64,000 bases of DNA from Lacticaseibacillus thailandensis DSM 22698 = JCM 13996 (GCF_001312865.1 NZ_BBER01000003.1:186001-250000), one strand, 5' to 3'. Numbered from the stretch's first letter, positions 27,883 through 37,754 are shown. The notes: generated by a model not told the origin, from the letters alone. Numbers and translations are program-made.

Positions 27883-28788
27883 ATGCAGCAGAAACATACC
27901 TGGTGGACGGTCATTGTGCCGCTCGTTTTGATTATTGCCGTGACGGGGTTCATTATTAACCGCGGTTTAGCCCAGCAGCAACAGGGTACGACGCAAAAGA
28001 GTATTCACATCGTGGCGAGCCTGGATTTTTATGGTGAGATGGCGCAGGGCGTGGCGGGCAAGTACGCCAGCGTCAGTTCGGTCATTCAAAATACCAAGGT
28101 GGATCCCCATGACTACGAACCCACTTCGGATGTGGCCAAGGAATACGCGGCCGCGGACATCATTATTTCCAATGGTGGTGGCTACGATAAGTGGAGTAGT
28201 CAGTTCGCCCAGCAAAATAGCGGGGCCAAGGCCATTACCGTGGCGCAGCTGACCGGCTACAAGACGGGGGGCAACGAACACCTGTGGTACAAGCCGTCAA
28301 CGGCACGCAAAGTGGTGTTGGCGGTCGAGCGACAGTTGATCAAAATTGACCCCCAGCATAAGCGACAATACACGACTAACGCCCAGCGGTACCTAGCCAA
28401 GTTCAAAGGCTTGCGGCGGTTGGAACGCCGAGCCCGTCAGCAATTAGCGGGCAAACGCTACCTGGCAACCGAACCCGTCTACGACAACATGCTAACAGCG
28501 CTGGGGGCGCAGAATGACGCTCACGCCTTTGCGGAAGCTGTCGATGCGGAAAATGACCCCACGGCCACGGAAATTCGGCAGTGGCAGACCGATGTCCAAA
28601 ACCACACGGTGGCCTTTGTCATCAACAACCCCCAGAACAGTGGACGGCTGGTGAAGTCCGCCGTCGCCTACGCTCGTCAGCACGGGGTACCGGTGGTCAA
28701 CATTACCGAGACTAAGCCGGCTGGTGAAACGTATATTCAGTGGCAAACCAAGGAGTTGCGGGCGGTACTCAAAGCGCTGCAACAATAG
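27883..28788 (+). CDS. adcA: Zinc ABC transporter substrate-binding protein
   Basis: A 301-residue cluster A-I metal-binding protein (ZnuA/AdcA type). ATG 27883 follows GAGGGAG. Metal ligands likely include the His of KVDPHDYEP, the His of NEHLWYKP and a later His in NDAHAFAEA; the His-rich loop of many ZnuA proteins is absent. The N-terminus has a basic start and hydrophobic stretch (VIVPLVLIIAVTGFIIN) but no lipobox Cys, so it is either anchored by an uncleaved helix or released by signal peptidase. First gene of the operon behind the AdcR boxes. Confidence 0.85.
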   Translation: MQQKHTWWTVIVPLVLIIAVTGFIINRGLAQQQQGTTQKSIHIVASLDFYGEMAQGVAGKYASVSSVIQNTKVDPHDYEPTSDVAKEYAAADIIISNGGGYDKWSSQFAQQNSGAKAITVAQLTGYKTGGNEHLWYKPSTARKVVLAVERQLIKIDPQHKRQYTTNAQRYLAKFKGLRRLERRARQQLAGKRYLATEPVYDNMLTALGAQNDAHAFAEAVDAENDPTATEIRQWQTDVQNHTVAFVINNPQNSGRLVKSAVAYARQHGVPVVNITETKPAGETYIQWQTKELRAVLKALQQ

Positions 28789-28812
28789 TAGAAAGCAAGA
28801 CGGAGGCAAATC

Positions 28813-29268
28813 ATGGCAGACACTAAGGTGTATGCGGAACAGTTAGCTAAATTACTCAACGAGGTGCGGCGGGTCGTCCCCGAGAACCAGCAGGAAGTGT
28901 TGTTGGGTGACAGCACCGGGCAGGTCACCGGCACCCAGGGGCATGCGTTGATGATGTTGTTGCAGGGACCGCAGACTAACTCGACGTTAGCCAAAGAACT
29001 GGATATTTCGGCGGCGGGCGTGACCAAAGCCATGCGGGGACTGCAAAAGTTGGTGCCGGCGGTGGTGACACTCACCAGGGATCCGGACGACGCACGTAGT
29101 AAGCAATGGTCCCTGACCGACTTTGGCCAGCAACTGGCCGCCGCACACGCGCGTAACCATCAGGACACCCTCAAGGCGTACATGGCCGTCCTTGATGACT
29201 TTTCCGCGGCGGAACAGGCCGTCATTGGGCGGTTTATCCAGGAACTGAGCGTTTGCCTCGATGTGTAA
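28813..29268 (+). CDS. adcR: Zinc-sensing MarR-family repressor AdcR
   Basis: 151 residues, close to the 146 of streptococcal AdcR. The winged helix is NSTLAKELDISAAGVTKAMRGL. Zinc ligands known for AdcR can be matched: the His of TGTQGHALMM and the HxxxH of AAAHARNHQD, with Glu residues near the N-terminus. It starts at ATG 28813, 25 bp after adcA, preceded by CGGAGG. It should bind the boxes at 27813-27836 when zinc is sufficient, so the operon is autoregulated. The gene order A-R-C-B differs from the streptococcal R-C-B. Confidence 0.85.
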   Translation: MADTKVYAEQLAKLLNEVRRVVPENQQEVLLGDSTGQVTGTQGHALMMLLQGPQTNSTLAKELDISAAGVTKAMRGLQKLVPAVVTLTRDPDDARSKQWSLTDFGQQLAAAHARNHQDTLKAYMAVLDDFSAAEQAVIGRFIQELSVCLDV

Positions 29269-29298
29269 CCGAAGTTAATGAAGATAGAAGGTATTTAA

Positions 29299-29996
29299 GT
29301 GCGTATTCTTACTGGCAAAGACGTCGGCATTCAGTTTACCGACAATAAGCGGTGGTTATACCGCCACGTAAACTTCCACCTTGATAGTAGTCAGATTCTG
29401 GCCCTAGTTGGTGATAACGGCGTGGGGAAGACCACACTCATTCGGACCATTATGGGTCAACGGACGGTCACGGAGGGCCAAATTATCCATGACCACACAC
29501 AGGACCTGCGCATTGGTTACGTACCCAGTACCATGACGATATTGGGGCGTTTCCGTTGCACATCGCCGACTTTGTGGGCCTCAGCTATGACCGTGGTCTG
29601 CTACCATGGTTGCGGCGGAGTGAAAAGGAGCACCTCGCTCACGTTTTGGAGGAGGCTAACCTAACGGCAATCGCCAACGAGCGGATCGACCGCGCGTCTG
29701 GTGGGGAAAAGCAACGGGCTTTTCTCGCCCAGGCCATGATCCAGGATCCTGACGTCCTGATTCTCGATGAGGCAACGGCTAACATGGATAATGTGGCTAA
29801 GTTTGCGTTGATGGATGTTGTGAAACATTATCGAGACCACCACGACTTGAGTGTCATCATGGTGAGCCATGACCTCGACATCGTGGAACGGTACTCGGAT
29901 AACTACTTGCTGCTCAGCCCGGATGGGGCCGAGTTCGGGCCGATTGACGCGCTGGATACTAGCAAACTTGAGGAAGGGGGACGCGACCATGTTTAA
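29299..29996 (+). CDS. adcC: Zinc ABC transporter ATP-binding protein (frameshifted as read)
   Basis: About 232 residues from GTG 29299 (AGAAGG upstream). Walker A GDNGVGKTT in the first frame; the frame breaks near 29552, and the second frame holds PLHIADFVGLSYDRG, signature ASGGEKQR, Walker B VLILDEA and the switch His in MVSHD. Typical for AdcC/ZnuC. Its stop overlaps the start of adcB (ATG 29990), a sign of translational coupling. Provides the energy for zinc uptake. Confidence 0.85.
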
Positions 29997-30771
29997 CTAT
30001 CCGTTTATGCAAAATGCCTACGTGGTAGGGACGTTGATTGCCATCGTGAGCGGCTTTATCGGTGTGTTTGTGGTGGCCCGCAGAATGTCCTTCCTGGCAC
30101 ACGTGCTCAGTGAAATTGGTTTTGCCGGGGCTTCCTTTGCCCTGTTCATGGGGTGGTCGCCACTACTGGGGATGCTTGGTTTTACCCTGGTATCGTCAGC
30201 CAGCATTGGCCAACTGGACGTGGGTGATGAACGGCGCAGCGAGTCAACGGTATCGGCGGTCAGTTCGGTGGCGATCGGGCTCGGGATCGCGTTCCTTGCA
30301 CTATCGCAAAAGAATGCCAGCTCAGCTACCAGCATTCTGTTTGGGTCGATCTTTAGTATTAGCCATCAGAACATCGTGCATGTAATCGTACTGACGTTGG
30401 CCGTTCTGCTGGTAGGCGTGTTGCTGTACCGGCCGCTACGGCACGTGGCGTTTGACCACGCGACGGCGGTGGATTCGTTGCCCCACGTCAAAGCTGTGGA
30501 CGTTGTCTTTCTTGTCTTGATGGCGACGACCGTGGCGGTGTCCGCCCAGGTCGTGGGCTCCCTACTGATTTTCATCCTGATGACGTTACCTGCTAGCGCG
30601 GCCATGCGTTGGGGTCGGCGCGTCTCCCAGATGATCGGGTTAGCAATTTTGTTCGCACTCATTGGGGTCTGGGGGGCGTTGGCCTTGTCATATTGGACCA
30701 ACGTGCCGGTCAGCTTCTTCATCGCGATGATCGAGTCGGCCATCTACTTTGTGTCGACAAGTGCCCGGTAG
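29990..30771 (+). CDS. adcB: Zinc ABC transporter permease
   Basis: About 260 residues, intact, with eight or nine helices of the ABC-3 family (ZnuB/AdcB). MSFLAHVLSEIGFAGASFAL contains the typical block for metal-transport permeases. ATG 29990 overlaps the adcC stop and follows GAAGGGGG within adcC. Last gene of the operon; it forms the membrane channel with AdcC, receiving zinc from AdcA. Confidence 0.87.
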
Positions 30772-30864
30772 TACGCGAATTTTCTGTAAGCCTTTGCATT
30801 CTCGCCTTAACAGTGCCATGATGACCCCTGTAAGCAATTATTTTAATTGAGGGGGTTTTTCTTT

Positions 30865-31986
30865 ATGAAAATCACTGCTGCAGTTGTGGACCATCAGGGC
30901 GCGGACTTTAAAATCCGCGACGACGTCGAACTCTGTCCGATGGGGCCGGATGATTTGCAGATCCACATGGTTGCGACCGGGATCTGCCACTCCGACGAAG
31001 CGTTGCGGGTTGGCGATGCGACTATCGACTATCCAATCGTGCTGGGGCATGAAGGTTCTGGGATCGTGGAAAAAGTTGGTCCAGAAGTCACCCAGTTTAA
31101 GCCGGGCGACCACGTTGTCCTGAGCTTCTACGCTTGTGGACAGTGTGCTAACTGCCTGCGTGGGATTCCAACGCAGTGCTTGAACTACGCGCACAATAAC
31201 CTCTCAGGTGTGCGTCCAGATGGGTCGTCGCACTTCACCATTGACGGTAAGCACGTCGCGGACATGTTTGACCAGAGTTCCTTCACCACCACTACGGTTG
31301 TGCGTGAACGTAACGCCGTGAAGGTGCCCAAGGAGTTGGATTTGCGGGCCCTCGGTCCTTTGGGCTGTGGTTATGTCACTGGTTCCGGCACCGTGCTGAA
31401 CACGTTGCAGCCACATCCGGGTGACACCATCGCCGTCTTTGGTACTGGTGCCGTTGGTCTGGCCGCAATGATGGCGGGCCGGATTTCTGGCTGCACTAAA
31501 GTCATTGCCGTTGACATTGTCGACAGTCGTCTTGCTCTGGCTAAGGAGCTCGGCGCCACTGACACCATCAACAGTAAGGAGACCGACCCGGTTAAGGCCA
31601 TTCGCGACTTGACTGGTGGTTACGGTGTTGACTGGGCTGTGGACACGACGGGGGTTACGGCGGTCATGGAAAGTTCCATCCAGGCTTTGGCTCAGGGTGG
31701 TACGACCGCAACTATTGCCGTTACGGCACACCACATCGACGTGGATACGTGGAACGACCTGTGCACGTCTGACCGGAAGATTGTCGGCGTTAACATGGGT
31801 GACTCGATTCCGCAGATCGACGTGCCCCGGTTGATCAAGTTCTACCAGATGGGCATGTTCGACTTTGACAAGACCGAGAAGTTCTACCCGTTCGATCAGA
31901 TCAACGAAGCCAACGCGGACTCACGCAGTGGTAAGACGATCAAGCCAGTTTTGGTCATCGACCCCGACTATGTACCGGGCAAGTAA
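30865..31986 (+). CDS. Zinc-containing alcohol dehydrogenase, MDR superfamily
   Basis: 373 residues from ATG 30865, after GAGGGGG. Catalytic zinc ligands: TGICHSDEA (Cys), GHEGSG (His-Glu) and GPLGCGYVTG (Cys). Structural zinc lobe: the cysteines of CGQCANCLRGIPTQC. Nucleotide binding by GTGAVG. The layout and the VTGSGTV block fit the class III/benzyl-alcohol-dehydrogenase-like branch of NAD-dependent enzymes; the true substrate (aryl or short-chain alcohol) is not certain. Monocistronic, with terminator 32005-32034. Confidence 0.9.
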   Translation: MKITAAVVDHQGADFKIRDDVELCPMGPDDLQIHMVATGICHSDEALRVGDATIDYPIVLGHEGSGIVEKVGPEVTQFKPGDHVVLSFYACGQCANCLRGIPTQCLNYAHNNLSGVRPDGSSHFTIDGKHVADMFDQSSFTTTTVVRERNAVKVPKELDLRALGPLGCGYVTGSGTVLNTLQPHPGDTIAVFGTGAVGLAAMMAGRISGCTKVIAVDIVDSRLALAKELGATDTINSKETDPVKAIRDLTGGYGVDWAVDTTGVTAVMESSIQALAQGGTTATIAVTAHHIDVDTWNDLCTSDRKIVGVNMGDSIPQIDVPRLIKFYQMGMFDFDKTEKFYPFDQINEANADSRSGKTIKPVLVIDPDYVPGK

Positions 31987-32004
31987 TTTAACAACGTAAC
32001 GAGT

Positions 32005-32034
32005 AAGGCGTGACCTGTATGGGTCACGCCTTTT
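32005..32034 (+). terminator. Terminator of the alcohol dehydrogenase gene
   Basis: AAGGCGTGACC / GGTCACGCCTTTT. Confidence 0.85.
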
Positions 32035-32179
32035 CTGGTTGGCTGTCAGTTGGTGGCGGCAAGCCAGAGCTGGCGCGGTGCAGGGTTGGGGTCACCACCA
32101 CCGATTTTGTTATGAAATCCAGCGGTAGGGTGCGTTATACTTGATGACAATTAAGACATTACGTGAAGGGATGTATCTT

Positions 32180-34016
32180 ATGCCACAACTTTCAATGTTA
32201 ATCGTCATGATCGCGGCGCTAATGATCCCGCTGTTCATGGCCCGGTTTAAAATCAACGGGATTCCTACCGCCGTGGCCGAAATCGTGGTCGGTATTCTGT
32301 TGGGTAAAACCGGTCTGCGGTTCGTGACCACCACGACCGACCTGACCTTCTTATCCAGCCTTGGGGTGATCGTTCTGATCTTCCTGTCGGGGATGGAAAT
32401 CAACTTTGAACTGTTTGTCCAAAAGCCGCGGGCTAACCGCGACGGTACGGTGCCGCGTTCGCCCGTCTTTCTCGCGGGTAGTGCCTTTGTGGGCGTTGTC
32501 ATCACCGCGTTAGTGCTGGCGGTGGTGCTGAAAATGTTGGGCCTGTTTAGTGACGTCATGCTGGCTACCATCCTGTTTTCGACCATTGCGCTTGGGGTCG
32601 TGATCGCTGCGCTAACTGAACAGGAATTACTCAGTAAGCCACTAGGGCAGACCATCCTGCTGACCGCAGCGCTTGGCGAAATCATCCCGTTGCTGGCACT
32701 GACCGTATACTCCACCATTAACGGGGGCCATGCTGCCCGGATTTGGTTGGTACTACTGATTTTTCTGGCCGCCATTATCCTGCTGCGCCGGTTTAAAGCC
32801 GTGTACCAGTTCTTTGCCCGCATCGACAAATCCACAACTCAGCTCGACATTCGGCTGGCGTTCTTCCTCATCTTCGTGCTGGTCACCATCGCCGAAAACG
32901 TGGGTGCTGAAAACATCCTCGGCGCGTTCCTAGCTGGCATCGTCATGAAACTCTTGCGGCCCAGCGAGGTGACGCGGGATAAGCTCACGTCCATTGGTTA
33001 CGGCTTTTTCATTCCCATCTTCTTCATTATGACGGGTGCTAAACTCAACCTGCGCACCATGATGGGGAACCCACAGGCATTAATGTTGATTCCGGTCTTC
33101 TTTGTTTGTTTTGCACTGGCCAAACTTATACCTTTTTTTTATCTTCCACCAACGCTTTAACGCGCGGAATTCCGCGGCGGGGGCCGTTCTGACGTCCACG
33201 ACGATTACGCTGGTCATTCCTACATTGACCATCGCGCGGAACCTGAACGCGATTACGTCTGACCAGTCAGGGGCCTTCACCCTGGCGGCCGTTCTGAGCT
33301 GTGTGATTGCGCCCATTGTGTTTAACAAGTTGTACCGGCCGCAACCAGAGGATGAGGAACGGACGCGCGTCACCTTTCTGGGGGCTAACATTCTGACGGT
33401 TCCTGTGGCGCAACAGTTGGCCAAAGGCATGTACGACATTACCATGGTGACTGATTCCGAAAAGAATTACCGGACTTACAACAGCCAGGTGAACGTCAAG
33501 CTACTAGCTGCTTTGGACGATGATGCGCTCACCCAGGCGGGGGTGTTTGATACTGACATCTTGGTACTCGGCTACTTTGACGCGGACCGCAACTACCGTA
33601 TTGCCCGGATGGCCGTCGAGCACAAAGTTGCCCGCGTGGTCGCGCGCTTTGAAACGCGTGAAGCGGGTGATGACCACCTTGAGGAGCTGGCCGCTGACGG
33701 TGTGGAGCTATTCAACACCTTTACGGTTAACGCCAGTTTGCTGCGCGGGATGATCGAATCACCGTCTACGCTGAAACTATTGACGGATACCGAAGCTGGC
33801 CTGTACGAAGTTGAAGTGCACAACCACCGGTATACTGGCAAAACGTTGCAAAGTTTGCCCGACATTGGGGCCATTACCGTGAGTCGAATCTACCGTAACG
33901 GGCACTTTGTGGCGCCGCATGGTGATACGCTAATTGAGCCAAACGACCACCTAATTTTTACGGGGAGCAAAGACGCCGCACGGACGCTCCGCCAGCAGTT
34001 GGGGGCGCGTAACTAA
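32180..34016 (+). CDS. CPA2-family cation/proton antiporter with TrkA domain (frameshifted in a T run)
   Basis: About 611 residues. N-terminal antiporter domain with about 12 helices (ILLGKTGL, then ENILGAFLAGIVMKL), followed by a TrkA-N nucleotide-binding domain (VTFLGANILTVPVAQQL) and a TrkA-C domain (HNHRYTGKTLQSL). A run of eight T at about 33131 breaks the frame; seven T join LAKLIPFF to IFHQRFNARNSAAGA. Start ATG 32180 follows GAAGGGA. Relatives (KefB/GerN type) exchange Na+ or K+ for H+, with ligand gating through the TrkA part. Confidence 0.87.
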
Positions 34017-34022
34017 ATACAG

Positions 34023-34038
34023 TGTTTCACGTGAAACA
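34023..34038. other. parS site (perfect)
   Basis: TGTTTCACGTGAAACA, identical to the ParB/Spo0J consensus and to the copy at 12265. It starts seven bases after the antiporter stop. Confidence 0.9.
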
Positions 34039-34050
34039 AATTTTTAGTTG

Positions 34051-34090
34051 GCATTCACGTCACCGAGACATGGTGATGTGAGTGCTTTTT
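34051..34090 (+). terminator. Terminator of the antiporter gene
   Basis: A 14-bp stem GCATTCACGTCACC / GGTGATGTGAGTGC with two G-U pairs, followed by TTTTT. Confidence 0.8.
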
Positions 34091-34214
34091 ATTCTCTGCA
34101 GGGCAGGGTGTGGCGCGCCGTGACCGTTTGTCTGTGCAAGTAGCACATTTTCCGTTCACTTTACCTGTCGGTCATGGTACATTGAGGGTAAACACACGTG
34201 AAGGGGCTTACATT

Positions 34215-35258
34215 ATGGGTAATAAAATTGAGAGTATTACGGTTGATTCCCAGCGGTTACCGTTAGCAGAACCATTTACCACGTCGCAGCACGCCGTGAC
34301 ACAGCTGGAAGCAATGGTGGTACGCATTCAGTTGGATAATGGCCTCACCGGAATTGGCGCGGCCAGTCCGAACGCCGTGGTGACCGGCGACACGATGGGC
34401 ACGATGCAGTCTGCTGTGCGCGAGGGGATTACACCGGCCATTATTGGTGCGGACATTGATGATTGGGAGAACTTATTGGCAACGGTACAAAGTAGCATTC
34501 AGCACAACGCTGCGGCTAAAGCGGCCGTAGAAATTGCGTTGTATCATCTCCGCTCGCAGCAGTTTGACACCTCATTGGTGCAGTTATTGGGTGGCACCGG
34601 CGTGACGATCCAGACCGACTACACAATTGGTATTGCGGATACTGAACACATGGTGGCGATGGCCCGCGCACTAGCGGATAAGGGCTTTGCGGCTTTTAAA
34701 ATCAAAGTTGGTGCGGGTGACCTGGATACCGACGTAGAACGGGTGCGGGCCATCGCCAATGCCGTTGGTGGTCTCACGCCACTGCGGCTTGACGCTAACC
34801 AGGGGTGGACGCCGAAACAGGCCATCAGCGCCATCAACCGTTTTGCCGACCTCAACTTGAACATCCAGTTTGTTGAGCAGCCCGTTCGTGCCGACGATCT
34901 GGATGGGTTGGCACGGGTGACGGCCAACGTGGCGTTACCCGTGATGGCCGACGAGTCCGTGCACACCTACCGTGATGCACTACGGTTGATCCGGATGCAT
35001 GCGTGCGATCTGATCAACATTAAGTTAATGAAGACGGGCGGCTTATCGCAGGCAACCAAGATTGCTGAGCTGTGCGCCGACTACGGTATCGATTGTATGG
35101 TCGGCTGTATGATTGAAGCCCCCATCAGTTTGGCGGCGGCGGTGGCCTTTGCGTCTGCTCATCGCAACGTGCAGTATGTTGACCTTGATGCGGCGTACAT
35201 GATTGCGCCTGAGGCTAACGTCCAGACGCAGGGTACGCGGTTGATGGTAGTTACCTGA
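34215..35258 (+). CDS. Enolase-superfamily dipeptide epimerase (L-Ala-D/L-Glu epimerase type)
   Basis: Intact, about 347 residues from ATG 34215 after AAGGGG. Enolase-superfamily catalytic residues: FKIKVG (KxK), LDANQGW (Asp ligand), FVEQPV (Glu ligand), MADES (Asp ligand) and NIKLMKTGG (second catalytic Lys). The pattern is that of the muconate-lactonizing subgroup, in which YkfB-type enzymes epimerize L-Ala-D-Glu from cell-wall turnover. The dipeptide specificity is likely but not proven; N-acylamino acid racemase is an alternative. Stands alone between terminators. Confidence 0.8.
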   Translation: MGNKIESITVDSQRLPLAEPFTTSQHAVTQLEAMVVRIQLDNGLTGIGAASPNAVVTGDTMGTMQSAVREGITPAIIGADIDDWENLLATVQSSIQHNAAAKAAVEIALYHLRSQQFDTSLVQLLGGTGVTIQTDYTIGIADTEHMVAMARALADKGFAAFKIKVGAGDLDTDVERVRAIANAVGGLTPLRLDANQGWTPKQAISAINRFADLNLNIQFVEQPVRADDLDGLARVTANVALPVMADESVHTYRDALRLIRMHACDLINIKLMKTGGLSQATKIAELCADYGIDCMVGCMIEAPISLAAAVAFASAHRNVQYVDLDAAYMIAPEANVQTQGTRLMVVT

Positions 35259-35294
35259 CGCCACTCACGGTATCCGATTAAGCACCGCTGGGTA

Positions 35295-35336
35295 TAAAAA
35301 AACACGCCTAACGTGAACGCGTTGGGCGTGTTTTTA
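35295..35336. terminator. Bidirectional terminator
   Basis: AAAACACGCCTAACG / CGTTGGGCGTGTTTTT, between the convergent epimerase and phosphatase genes. Confidence 0.85.
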
Positions 35337-35343
35337 TGTGCTC

Positions 35344-35973
35344 CTAGTATACGGTGGTATTAAAACGGTTGTAGTACCACAGGTAATAACGCATGGTTTC
35401 GTCACTCAGGGTGATTTTTGTGACGCTGGAGTTATCGGGCTCGGGGATGCTCATCATGTCCTGCGTACTGGTGGCGACCACCGCCGCCGCTTTAATGGTG
35501 AATCCGTGTGACACCACGATGATGTTGTCGTCCGGGTACTGGTCGGCGGCATCGTGCATGAACGCGTCCACGCGCTGGCGTACATGGCTGAACTGCTCGC
35601 CGTCACTGGCTAACTGGACATAGTCGGGTAACACGTCGTGCAAAACGGGGTCAAACACGGAAGGGTGTTCGGCCTCCAACTGTGCGTTAGGTTGCCCGTC
35701 CCACGAGCCGTATGAGATCTCGTTGACCCGCTGATCGGTGGTTAGGGGCAGGCGCGCATCTTCGTTGAGAATGCTGGCGGTTTCCCGTGCCCGGTCAAGC
35801 GGACTGATGACGATACGGTCGGCAAAGCTGATGTCAAATTGTTGGTGCAAGCGCTGTATTTCCTGCTGGCCCGCGGTGTTAAGGTGGGTTTGCGCGTCAT
35901 TGATGATGCCTTGCTTCAGGCCAAGTGCGTTTGCGGTGGTCTGACCGTGCCGAATAAAATAAAAGGTGGTCAT
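35344..35973 (-). CDS. Histidine phosphatase (phosphoglycerate mutase-like)
   Basis: About 209 residues from ATG 35973, following GGAGG. FIRHGQTTAN contains the catalytic RHG, SPLDRARETA the second Arg, and VVSHGFTIKAA the second His; the acid Glu is in NEISYGSWDG. These define the branch 1 histidine phosphatases, which are mostly broad-specificity phosphatases rather than true glycolytic mutases. The substrate is unknown. Converges with the epimerase gene. Confidence 0.87.
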   Translation of the reverse strand: MTTFYFIRHGQTTANALGLKQGIINDAQTHLNTAGQQEIQRLHQQFDISFADRIVISPLDRARETASILNEDARLPLTTDQRVNEISYGSWDGQPNAQLEAEHPSVFDPVLHDVLPDYVQLASDGEQFSHVRQRVDAFMHDAADQYPDDNIIVVSHGFTIKAAAVVATSTQDMMSIPEPDNSSVTKITLSDETMRYYLWYYNRFNTTVY

Positions 35974-36096
35974 AGCAAGCCTCCATCTGTGCAATTTATG
36001 TCCGGCCACATTATGGCATAAATTAGTGACCATTGTTAGCAGGCATAGTTATCGGTGGCGTGTTTAACAGTATGGACACCAGGCAAAGATGGCGAC

Positions 36097-36125
36097 TTGA
36101 CGGCCACAATTACCACGGGTAAAAT
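36097..36125 (+). promoter_or_regulatory. Promoter of the LysE-type exporter leader
   Basis: TTGACG (36097-36102), 17-nt spacer, TAAAAT (36120-36125); start expected near 36132. Confidence 0.7.
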
Positions 36126-36177
36126 CTTAGTTAAGTTAAATTGCTATTGGGTCAGTTTGTCGTCGGGCAACTGGCTT

Positions 36178-36245
36178 AGGCACTCACTTCACGATCGTAG
36201 GCACGGCGCATGGCGCTGGAAGATTGTGTGGTGAGTGCCTTTTTC
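36178..36245 (+). terminator. Attenuator-like terminator in the exporter leader
   Basis: AGGCACTCAC (36178-36187) pairs with GTGAGTGCCT (36231-36240), with further inner pairing, followed by a T run. It sits between the promoter above and the start at 36275, and a smaller CAGTT / AACTG stem precedes it. The leader of about 140 nt is thus able to stop transcription early; the sensed signal is unknown. Confidence 0.6.
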
Positions 36246-36274
36246 TTTGTGGATAGTAGCGTGAGGAGGCCAAC

Positions 36275-36893
36275 ATGTTAGCAGTTTATTTGCGCGGGAT
36301 GCTGATTAGCATTGCCCTAGTTAGTTCCATCGGGATGCAAAACCTCTTTGTCTTCAATAGTGCCATGAGCAACCGACTCCGGCGGGCCTTGTTGATCGCC
36401 GCTTTTGTGTGGGTAGCGGATACCACGTTAACGGTGGTGGCCTTTTTGGGCGTGGGCACGATTATTACCCATTACCAATGGCTCAAGTTAGTGATTTTGC
36501 TGGTCGGCGGCGTAGTGGTAATTTGGATGGGTTGGGGAATCTTACGGAGCGCCAACGCTACCACGTTGGGTGGTGGTGATACCGCCATGCCGCTCAAGGA
36601 GGCGTTTACGGGCGCCTGGGTGGTGGCCTTTGCCAACCCCCAAGCCATCATTGATACCAGCGTGTCATTCGGGGCGATGCGCAGTACGCTCAGCAATAGT
36701 CAGGTGCTGCCGTTCTTATTGGGCATTTTAAGTAGCACAGCGCTGTGGTTTTTTTGGTGTCACCCTAATTATCGGCATACTCAAGAACCGACTACCACGG
36801 CGGTTCCTGTTGTGGATCAACATTATTTCAGGCGCTATTGTGATGGTCTATGGCGTGACGCTGGTTGGACACGCGGTACTGATGGTGGTGTGA
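36275..36893 (+). CDS. LysE-family amino acid exporter (frameshifted in a T run)
   Basis: About 205 residues with six helices, the normal size for LysE/ArgO carriers. ATG 36275 follows GAGGAGG. N-terminal block LISIALVSSIGMQNLFVFN fits the family (GPQN variants), and FANPQAIIDT is the second conserved block. A run of seven T near 36750 breaks the frame; six T give LWFFGVTLIIGILKNRLP and a stop at 36893. Export of basic amino acids is typical; the attenuator in the leader suggests that the substrate or its tRNA may control it. Confidence 0.8.
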
Positions 36894-36895
36894 GG

Positions 36896-36911
36896 TATTT
36901 CCCGGGAATAT
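36896..36911. other. Noc-type palindrome (imperfect)
   Basis: TATTTCCCGGGAATATT lacks one A of the consensus right arm. It starts two bases after the exporter stop. Confidence 0.5.
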
Positions 36912-36950
36912 TTGTTCGGCGCGAGTAACGAGCAGCCGCTCTAACCGTGA

Positions 36951-37640
36951 TTACCGCAACGCCCAGTCCACCGCTGCCTCCGCATGGATTCGGGTTGTGT
37001 CGAATAGCGGTAATTCCGTATCCGCTGGCTGTACGAGCAAGTCCAGTTCGGTGCAACCCAGAATCAGTCCCTGGGCGCCGGCTTGTTGTAACTGTTCAAT
37101 GGTTGCCAGCATCTTGGCCTTAGAGCTCGGCTCCTTCTGACCCACCACGAGTTCCTCGTAGATAATGCGGTTGACTTCATCAATGCCGGCAGCGTTGGGA
37201 GTGAGCACCTCGATACTCGCAGCTGCGATCCGCTGCTTGTAAAAGTCTTCTTGCACCGTGTATTTGGTCCCGAGCAGTCCCACCCGCGTAATGTGTTGTT
37301 GTTGCAAAGCCGCAATGGTGGCGTCGGCGATATGTAACAACGGGATCTTGATGTAGGACTGAATCTGCGTGGCTACTTTGTGCATCGTGTTGGCGCCAAT
37401 CAGGATAAAGTCGGCCCCGGCTAACTCCAAACCGTGCGCGGCGCGGCCGAGGATGTCCGCACTCTTATCCCACTCGTTGCGTTCCTGGCACCGGGCGATT
37501 TCGTCAAAGTCGACGCTGGCAATCAGAATTTTGGCGGAGTGGACCCCGCCAAGGCGTTTGTTGACCAACGTATTAATTAGCTGGTAGTAGGTGACGGTAC
37601 TTTCCCAACTCATGCCACCCAGTAAACCGATTGTTTTCAA
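36951..37640 (-). CDS. Aspartate/glutamate racemase-family protein
   Basis: About 229 residues. TTG 37640 after AAGGAAG gives MKTIGLLGGMSWESTVTYY, the normal N-terminus of this family. The second catalytic motif LGCTELDLL (Cys) is intact, but the first, usually (C)TNTMH or CNT, reads IGANTMHKV, with Ala at the catalytic position. Cofactor-independent racemases use one acid/base residue on each side, so this protein may be altered in mechanism or substrate. The gene is not frameshifted. It lies between the exporter and mmuM. Confidence 0.8.
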   Translation of the reverse strand: MKTIGLLGGMSWESTVTYYQLINTLVNKRLGGVHSAKILIASVDFDEIARCQERNEWDKSADILGRAAHGLELAGADFILIGANTMHKVATQIQSYIKIPLLHIADATIAALQQQHITRVGLLGTKYTVQEDFYKQRIAAASIEVLTPNAAGIDEVNRIIYEELVVGQKEPSSKAKMLATIEQLQQAGAQGLILGCTELDLLVQPADTELPLFDTTRIHAEAAVDWALR

Positions 37641-37754
37641 TGTGACCACTTCCTTTGGCACTATCCTAGCATTAAATTGTTGACGGGTGGTCAAAATTTA
37701 GTGTGGGGGGCCCACTCTCCGTGACCAGTTAGGGGGCTCATAGTGCTGCCAACC

